This document shows, one piece after another, positions 57,984-64,000 of a DNA stretch of 64,000 nt (the first letter of the stretch is position 1; every line of letters begins with the position of its first letter). The notes under the pieces were generated by a model. That model was not told the DNA's origin. It made no database searches and was given only the letters and a program-made list of their open reading frames with translations. The stretch covers positions 682,001 through 746,000 of the forward strand of contig NC_091275.1 of assembly GCF_042100115.1 (NCBI RefSeq). The letters run 5' to 3'. The stretch comes from Alternaria dauci (lineage: Eukaryota > Ascomycota > Dothideomycetes > Pleosporales > Pleosporaceae). The position numbers were made by a program, and so were the translations under genes.

Positions 57984-58386
57984 GCTGAGATGTGCTATCG
58001 GGTGGTATCGAAGAACGATGGCATCGGGAGAGAGGAAAGTGGAGGGAAGCTGGAGATGAGGTTGCGAGTGGGGAGAAAATGCGGAGATCGACAGGACAAG
58101 ACGCGTTCTTCCTCTCGGTTAGACGCTCGGACAGGCCCTCTGACAACCCCCACATTACGACTTTTGCCGTCCAACACCGACGGCTGTTCCATACGGCATT
58201 GATCGTGATGGGTAAAGCTTCCATCAACGCCGCGTTTCGGACGATACGTTTTCCAGTCCCGTTCAGTGATACCAGCGCCGCTGCGATCCGTACATGACGA
58301 CGAGTACATCAAACCTGAGCTTCCGTCGTAGCTACCGTCAGATCAAACCCTCTCGTTGTTAGAGATAACACACTATCACCATCAAA
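57984..58386. promoter_or_regulatory. shared upstream region of regulator and dioxygenase
   Basis: The 403 bp lie between divergent start codons of the zinc-finger regulator and the extradiol dioxygenase. No operator was identified with confidence. Divergent placement is compatible with autoregulation and co-regulation, which is inference. Confidence 0.4.
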
Positions 58387-59247
58387 ATGGCTCCACCAGT
58401 CCACTTCTTCTCACATGGCTCCACCATGATGCTGGGCGAAGAGTCGAAGTCGGCCGACTACTGGAAAGCCTGCGGTGATGAAGCCCTCTTCCACGGCATC
58501 AAAGGCGTGATAATGATGGGCGCGCACTGGGATGCGCGTGGCGTAAACCGCATCGATGTGTCCATGAATCCAGCACCCACTAAATCACCCGTCGCATACG
58601 TCCACCCGCGCAAATACAAAGACTACGAACTCGTCCCAGATCTCGAGAGCGGAAAGAAGTGCATAGCAGCGCTGCGGGAAAAAGGCATTGATGCACGACC
58701 GAACGAGACGTTTGATTGGATCCACGACACATACTTGATCTTGATCAGGATGTTTCCCGAAAAATGCCCACCAACAACCATCATCAGTATGAACTCGCGA
58801 TTCGATCCGCATCTGCACGCCCGTGTAGGCAACATCTTGGCCAAATTCCGTGACGAAGGCTATCTCATCATCGGTACTGGTGGCGCAGTACACAACCTAT
58901 ACCGGAACCACTGGGCGCAGATGCTCAGATACTCGGACAACTTGGCTCAGCCATACCCACCCGAGGCACCCATGTTGGAGTTTCGCCAGAGCGTCGAGGA
59001 TGTATTTGTTCGCTGCTGCAGGAAGGGCGCGAAAAAAGGAAGTTTGACGCGTGGCATAACGAGATTGATGAAGCATCCTATGTTCCGGGATGCGCATGCG
59101 ACAGATGATCACTACATGGCGGCGTGCTTTGTGGCTGGAGTTGTTGATGGAAGTAAGAGGGATAGCGACGAGTGTGTGCTCGGGGCTGAGGACTGGGAAT
59201 TGGTGAACATGTGCAACAGTCAGTTTACTGTTGGCCGATGGGATTAA
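58387..59247 (+). CDS. class III extradiol ring-cleavage dioxygenase, DODA/LigB type
   Basis: A single exon encodes 286 residues. The LigB fold pattern is visible: FFSHGSTMM (His10), VIMMGAHWDARG (His47), ETFDWIHDTYLILIRMFP (His113 at the position of the catalytic DHGxW/P motif), ISMNSRFDPHLHARVG and IIGTGGAVHNLYRNH (His169). These histidines bind non-haem Fe(II) or Zn(II) or act as acid-base in 4,5-DOPA dioxygenase-type enzymes. The enzyme would open a catechol-type ring next to its hydroxyls, using O2, probably in the cytosol. Substrate cannot be told from sequence; DOPA, caffeate and other catechols are possible. Length fits the family (260-290 residues). Confidence 0.9.
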   Translation: MAPPVHFFSHGSTMMLGEESKSADYWKACGDEALFHGIKGVIMMGAHWDARGVNRIDVSMNPAPTKSPVAYVHPRKYKDYELVPDLESGKKCIAALREKGIDARPNETFDWIHDTYLILIRMFPEKCPPTTIISMNSRFDPHLHARVGNILAKFRDEGYLIIGTGGAVHNLYRNHWAQMLRYSDNLAQPYPPEAPMLEFRQSVEDVFVRCCRKGAKKGSLTRGITRLMKHPMFRDAHATDDHYMAACFVAGVVDGSKRDSDECVLGAEDWELVNMCNSQFTVGRWD

Positions 59248-59558
59248 AGGCTGTAGCTAGTATATGTTGAGTTTTCTTCTGATAGCGTTACTATAGATGA
59301 TTAGTACACCAAACTTTCAAGCTTTATTGTTCCAGCTTCGCATACACTTACGTTACGAACTCAGACACGCGATTTCCTGGGGTTCCCGTTCGCCTTCTAT
59401 TACGAGAAATACAAAACGAATGAGCAGGCCTAAGGGGGTCACTAAAGGTATATTATCCAAGCTGTGTACATGGCGAGTAGAAAATATCAATCTTGTCAAC
59501 CTGGACATGTGTCACACAGTCTAACTTTCTACTCCGACCTTTCCAAGTATTTCCTGTT
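59248..59558. other. convergent 3' flanks
   Basis: No gene is seen between these converging stop codons. Confidence 0.55.
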
Positions 59559-61456
59559 CTATCTAGGCGGGACAATCGGCAGCGTAACATAGTTGACAGC
59601 CTTTTCACTAAAATGCAAATGATTCCACCCCGCAAACTTCTCCTCACTCCTGTCTTCATGATGGTCATGCTGGAAAATACCACTCCCTTGCGTATCACCG
59701 CTGCTGACCTCAAAGATAATCTTGCCACCCTTTTCCACAACAACGTTGGTTGGCCAGACCTCTACGTCCACAGCATAGACATCTCCGGGTATGACGGGCT
59801 GAACATCAGTGCTAAAGTAGTCTCGCCATGGCAGGTATTCTCGATGTTTCGGGTGGTCGGGATTGGTTTTGCGGAAGCTAACGCGAAGCCATCCTTTTGC
59901 GAGGGGTATGGGGTCACCCGCTGTGCCGGTATAGTAGACCTCTTTGCCTTCGGGGGAAATGTAGCGTAGAGTGAGGAAAAGATCGATATCGGAAGGAGTG
60001 ATGCCCTTGGGGTGGGCTGAGAGTGAGACATTCAGATGTGCAACAATGTGGCCGGTAATTTCGGTCTCTTCCTCGAATGGTGCAGTGGTAAACTGAAGAA
60101 GCTTGGGGTTATCAAGAGTGCCGAGTGCCTCGTACGACAATTTCTGGGGTCTGTTGTGAATGGGCTGAATCTGCGTCAATGTCTGAGAAGGCGTGAGGTA
60201 GAACTTGGAATAACGAGTTCGTGCGATTGGCCACTCCTGTTCTGTGCGCCTCTCATACACCTTCTCTTTCTCGGCATCATTGAAGCCTACATCGCCTTTT
60301 CGCAGCACAATGTCTACGGGCGGAAGCTTGCCCTTGATCGACCACCCTAGTCTGTCGTCGCCTTTGAGGAAAGCATCGAGAAAGCTCCGTTGTATCTCGA
60401 CTTCCTCCTTGTAGTAAAATGGCAGATCATGCCTTCCAGTGATCATTCGTAGGTACTTGAACTCAGACCCAGCATGAGCGTAACCTTCGATGTTACCCCG
60501 AAGATGGAGTAAGATACCGCCCCAGTTCCCGACGGAAAGCAGCGGTACCTCGATATCGCTCATGTCATACTCTTTGCTTGCATAGTAGAGTTCGTCGCGG
60601 AACTTGAAATTGGCAGTATCGATCGTCTGGTCCTGTCGGCGCTTTGCACGTGCCTCTTCTGAAAGGTCACCATCGACGGTATCTGGCCCCCAGTTACGCG
60701 CTGCACGGCCTGGTTTACCGTATTGGTTGGTAATGACCTGGCGATTCCTGTGGAAAATCGTTACTATATGACTAGATTCGCACTATTCGCATAACTCACC
60801 ACCAGAAGTCGATGAACTTGTTGCTCAGAATGCCTCCGTGGCGGCATCGGTCGCGATAGTAGTCGCTCATGCCCTCCCAAGGAATGATTGCAGCCAATCC
60901 CTTAGGCTTACGTGCTGCCACACGCCACTGAGATCCGGCATAGTAGCTGATGCCGAGCAAGCCGACCTTTCCAGACGACCATGGTTGCTCAGCTGCCCAT
61001 TCAACGACGTCGAAAAACGCCTCGCTCGTTCCTCGAGACATTGTGTCCAAGAAGCCTGGGGACTGGCCCAAGCCGCGTTCGTCTGCGCGTACGATAACGT
61101 AGTCATGCCTCGTCCAAAAGCCAGGATCTGGAGTTTCCCATGCCGAGTGATCAGAGTGGTGCTCGGGATTTACTTCTGAGTATGATTTGCCGTGAAAGCT
61201 GGAGGCATTAGTCGCTTTCAGTGCGCTTCGATAATTGAACTCACTCCTTGTAGTGGATGTCCTTTCCGTACGGTCCATACGTCACCAGCACCGGAAGTTT
61301 CGACCCGTCCTTTGTAGATTTCGGTCGGTAGACATTACATCGAATGATGCCTTCGGAAGATGTCTTTAGTGGCACCGCGACATTCTGCTCAAACAAGTAG
61401 GGGAACGACGAGTCGTCGATGGAGTAAGCGTCCTTTACCTCTAGCTGGTCAGACAT
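59559..61456 (-). CDS. CocE/NonD-type hydrolase (X-Pro dipeptidyl-peptidase S15 family)
   Basis: Three exons, 61456-61245, 61198-60800 and 60747-59559, give 599 residues; introns of 46 and 51 bp fit in phase. The alpha/beta-hydrolase core begins near residue 50 (LPVLVTYGPYGKD), has VRADERGLGQSPG and the nucleophile elbow GLLGISYYAGSQ (Ser155), then AIIPWEGMSDYYRD. The region from about 420 to the end (ITGHIVAHLNVSL, DIDLFLTLRYISPEGKEVYY) matches the C-terminal jelly-roll domain of cocaine-esterase and X-Pro peptidase relatives. It hydrolyses an ester or amide; which one is unknown. Next to a ring-cleaving dioxygenase it might de-esterify an aromatic substrate, which is inference. Confidence 0.9.
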
Positions 61457-61889
61457 TTCGTGGGTGGTATTGGGAGTGCAAGAAACATGATCTCTCTATC
61501 ATCTGGATATATAACACGTATTGTGACGCGTGGTAGATTCCTGTGCCGACAGCGCGCCGTTGACAGGGTGCGGCGGTGTTCGAGGGGCACGTTCGGGATG
61601 TGGAGGTACCAGAATCCAATGGCGCGTTACCTAAGTAAGACATGATGGTACGCAAGAAGACGAAATAAGTGCCTGTACCTTACTTGATCTGGTAAATTGA
61701 CCCTATATTTTGAGCCCGGCATTGATAGTGGGGTCGTATGAGGGTTGAGCGATTTATGACTTAAGAACTATGATCATCAGATCTTCGGTCGATTGAACGA
61801 TGTGTGAGAAGACGACATGGTTTAGAATGAATGGGCATTTATTTGCAACGGCCTCTCCAGCTCATATGGTACTAAAAAGGACGATGGAA
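61457..61889. other. hydrolase promoter region
   Basis: On the minus strand a TATATA element lies at 61513-61508, about 52 nt before the hydrolase start codon. No gene is seen. Confidence 0.5.
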
Positions 61890-62450
61890 CTACGAAGATG
61901 CTGGAACACCTTTCATGGTTCCGTAGTCCTCTTTCAAGACTTCACCCTCGATCTCTACCGGTTTGCATTCCTGAAGAACGTACATCATGCGACCCCAAGA
62001 TGTAGAGCTGGTATTCCTCCAAGCGTGCATTGTACCTCTCTGAATTGCGACATCTCCTCTCTTCATTAACCTTGTCTCTCCCGAATCTAGTACCAACTCC
62101 ATTTCACCTTCCAACACTACACCATAATCTAGAGAGACTGTGCGATGCATTGGCGACAGGTGGCCAGGTGCTACATCGACGAATCGTAGAACTGTTCCCC
62201 CTGAAGAGACCAGACCCGGGGGCGATTCAAGGTAAGGCTGGTAAACTGCGAGGTCGGCGTCTTTGTTCAGGTCGACCGGAAATCCTTTGGTGACATATGC
62301 GAGCCGGAAGTCTGCGCCAGGAATATGGTTTACTTTGGCTTCTTCTGGGATGGCATCGGAGAATATGGCTTTCTTAGTGGTAGGATCGTGGGTTGTGATG
62401 AAGCGATTGACTGTAGGTAGATCATTCGTGATTTCGGATTTGGACGCCAT
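61890..62450 (-). CDS. cupin-domain protein
   Basis: A single exon encodes 186 residues from MASKSEITNDLPTVNRF; the frame also reads 12 codons further upstream. The cupin core is SPMHRTVSLDYGVVLEGEME followed by the second motif KRGDVAIQRGTMHAWRN. Relative to the classical HxH(x)nE pattern, only some metal ligands are obvious: the first His is present, the second His position is Thr and the Glu position is Asp or Tyr, while the His-Asn of motif 2 is kept. This variant is a common fungal cupin type whose enzymatic activity is not established. Divergence from the fumarylacetoacetase-family gene suggests co-regulation. Confidence 0.88.
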   Translation of the reverse strand: MASKSEITNDLPTVNRFITTHDPTTKKAIFSDAIPEEAKVNHIPGADFRLAYVTKGFPVDLNKDADLAVYQPYLESPPGLVSSGGTVLRFVDVAPGHLSPMHRTVSLDYGVVLEGEMELVLDSGETRLMKRGDVAIQRGTMHAWRNTSSTSWGRMMYVLQECKPVEIEGEVLKEDYGTMKGVPASS

Positions 62451-63229
62451 GATGAAGTATAGACTGTAGACTGGTGGAGGTGACAAGGTAGTAGAAAGTG
62501 AAGATGATGGTATCGTAGTAAACTGGTCAGAATACAGAACGAAACTTTACAACAGATTCAACGGATGATAGTCAAATGATCTAAAGAGTGAAACGTTTGT
62601 CGAAGGGCTCGTCCGTAGCTTCCCGATGTGGAGGACATGTTCACAGACCCTAGATTTAGCATCTGCTGACGCATACTCGGTACATCCCGTGTGGGGTCTT
62701 GTACGAGGAATTAGTCAGATCGCTTTGTTTCGGACAAGCGGTATATCTGTTGATGGATGAGGGTCTGTGGGAAAGCTTGAGCAGGAGACAGAAATGCCAT
62801 AGAGCGCAGGTGGTACGTGTTGTCCTTATCGATTACGAAACACGCTTGTCCACTTTCGTGCTAGAGAGAACACGTTCCCGCGGCCGTCTTTCCGCGAAGT
62901 CTGAATCTAGGACCTACACCTGCGTCAACTTCGACCGGATAATCAGGGCACGCTCAGTCCCCACTATCAGTACCTCGTCCAATACAATGGTCACTGCGTC
63001 GTCTGGTTATAGTAGCACACATGCGGAGATGGGATGTGGAGGGACAGTGTCCGAGATGTGCATCCCACCTACACGCGCTGTCAGCTTCACCAGTCGCGAC
63101 TCTAGATTCGGGTAAAACTTCGAGACTACAATCTGGGATTTGGATATTGCGAATTTGATACCACAAGCTGCTTTGTTCTGACGCGTTAACTGACACTCTG
63201 ATACCAGCAAAGCTCTGCTTCTCCACACA
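62451..63229. promoter_or_regulatory. shared upstream region, cupin / fumarylacetoacetase-family gene
   Basis: The 779 bp between divergent starts show no gene. Frames present on both strands overlap and have no domain. No specific binding site is claimed. Confidence 0.4.
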
Positions 63230-64000
63230 ATGGCAGACAAAATGGCAGACAATTACGCTTCGCATTTTAGCGCGAACAACATCCCGTATGGGATCGCAAG
63301 CTCCTCGAAACGCCACGTACCACAGTGTGCGACACGAATCGGTGATGAAGTCATCTTCCTGGCAGAGCTCGCGGAGCACGATTCCTTCAAGGCCATTGCA
63401 GCGCCGCTATCTTCCATCTTCCGCGAACCCACATTGAACACGTTCGCCGCTCTACCGAAGGCCATTCAAAGTGAAGTCCGGTCCGCGGTACAAGAAGCAT
63501 ACAGCAGCAAGTCATATTCCAAGTACTCAGAAAATATCAACGATATTACCCTCCATATGCCAGTACATGTCGGAGACTTCACAGACTACAGCGCTTCTGC
63601 CAACCACGTTCTCAATGCAGGAGAAGCAGTACAAGGAGTTCGTGCCTATCCTCCGGCTTTCAAGAAATACCCTGTGGGTTATGCAGGTCGGTCAAGTTCG
63701 ATCACTGTGTCAGGAGCGTCCGTCACGAGACCCTTGGGTCAGTTCATCGAAGACTATACCGTTGCAGAAAAGAAGATCATCTTTGGGCCATCGCGGGGCT
63801 TGGATTACGAGATGGAGATTGCTGCAGTCATTGGAAAGCCTGTGGAAGCTGGGGCTTGTCTGAACGCAAAGGACGCGGACGACCACATATTTGGCCTAGT
63901 TTTACTGAACGACTGGAGCGCAAGAGACATTCAAGGCTTGGAAATGAACCCCCTAGGCCCGTTTAATGGAAAGAACTTCATGACTTCAATCACGCCTTGG
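63230..64000 (+). CDS. fumarylacetoacetase-family hydrolase, 5' part (runs off the window)
   Basis: An open frame with no stop or intron runs from the ATG at 63230 (a second in-frame ATG is at 63242) to the window end, 257 codons. The N-terminal SH3-like region is recognisable (ANNIPYGIASSSKRHVPQ, IGDEVIFLAEL). The catalytic core has VGDFTDYSASANHVLN (metal Asp116, His126), YPVGYAGRSSSITVSG, FGPSRGLDYEMEIAAVIG (Glu194 and Glu196), LNDWSARDIQ (Asp228) and LGPFNGKNF (Lys248). Full-length enzymes have about 420 residues, so roughly 160 are missing. The classical enzyme splits fumarylacetoacetate at the end of tyrosine catabolism; here the usual FYSSRxHATN segment is altered and shortened, so this may be a paralogue for another acylpyruvate-like substrate. 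Confidence 0.9.
   Translation, partial: MADKMADNYASHFSANNIPYGIASSSKRHVPQCATRIGDEVIFLAELAEHDSFKAIAAPLSSIFREPTLNTFAALPKAIQSEVRSAVQEAYSSKSYSKYSENINDITLHMPVHVGDFTDYSASANHVLNAGEAVQGVRAYPPAFKKYPVGYAGRSSSITVSGASVTRPLGQFIEDYTVAEKKIIFGPSRGLDYEMEIAAVIGKPVEAGACLNAKDADDHIFGLVLLNDWSARDIQGLEMNPLGPFNGKNFMTSITPW

Noticed and set aside
1..64000. tRNA genes, rRNA, CRISPR arrays and transposon ORFs
   Set aside because: I looked for B-box-like GGTTCGANNCC on both strands, spaced direct repeats and reverse transcriptase or transposase motifs and found none; a tRNA or repeat search tool could still find degenerate copies.

Overview
The window is nuclear DNA of a filamentous ascomycete. Genes are compact, with many 46-81 bp introns (GT...CTAAC/CTGAC...AG), long untranslated spacers, and a set of fungal housekeeping proteins (UTP4, RPN2, CET1, pyruvate kinase, NBS1, AFI1). 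Protein style and the DUF7730-like gene suggest a Dothideomycete, probably Pleosporales; that placement is inference from recall. No tRNA, rRNA, CRISPR array, transposon ORF or bacterial-type operon was seen. Gene models were made by hand-splicing exons on both strands, so exact ends of some models are provisional.

Layout. 1-4.1 kb has no convincing gene. 4.1-25.3 kb is mostly housekeeping: UTP4 (rRNA processing), a sugar-type MFS transporter, RPN2 (26S proteasome), CET1 (mRNA cap triphosphatase), pyruvate kinase with a TATA/CT-rich promoter, a four-exon mitofissin (ATG44) gene, NBS1 (DNA repair) and a DHA1-type MFS transporter. 26-46 kb carries less familiar genes: two hypothetical proteins, a DUF7730-like protein, a patatin-type lipase, an AT-hook protein with a membrane segment, AFI1, an EF-hand protein with a long repetitive N-terminus, a 445-residue unknown, a five-exon 147-residue unknown and a 395-residue unknown.

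47-64 kb is an accessory, catabolism-like region: a flavin monooxygenase fused to an acetoacetate-decarboxylase-like domain, a small conserved protein, an aldehyde-dehydrogenase-like protein without catalytic residues, a DHA1 MFS transporter, a transcription factor with both C2H2 and Zn2Cys6 fingers, a class III extradiol (DODA-type) dioxygenase, a CocE/X-Pro peptidase-type hydrolase, a cupin, and a fumarylacetoacetase-family enzyme running off the right edge. Regulator and dioxygenase are divergent, as are cupin and fumarylacetoacetase. Hydroxylation, ring cleavage and hydrolysis of an aromatic substrate would use exactly these enzyme types. This is the best candidate for an undescribed system here, though co-function is inferred from proximity only.
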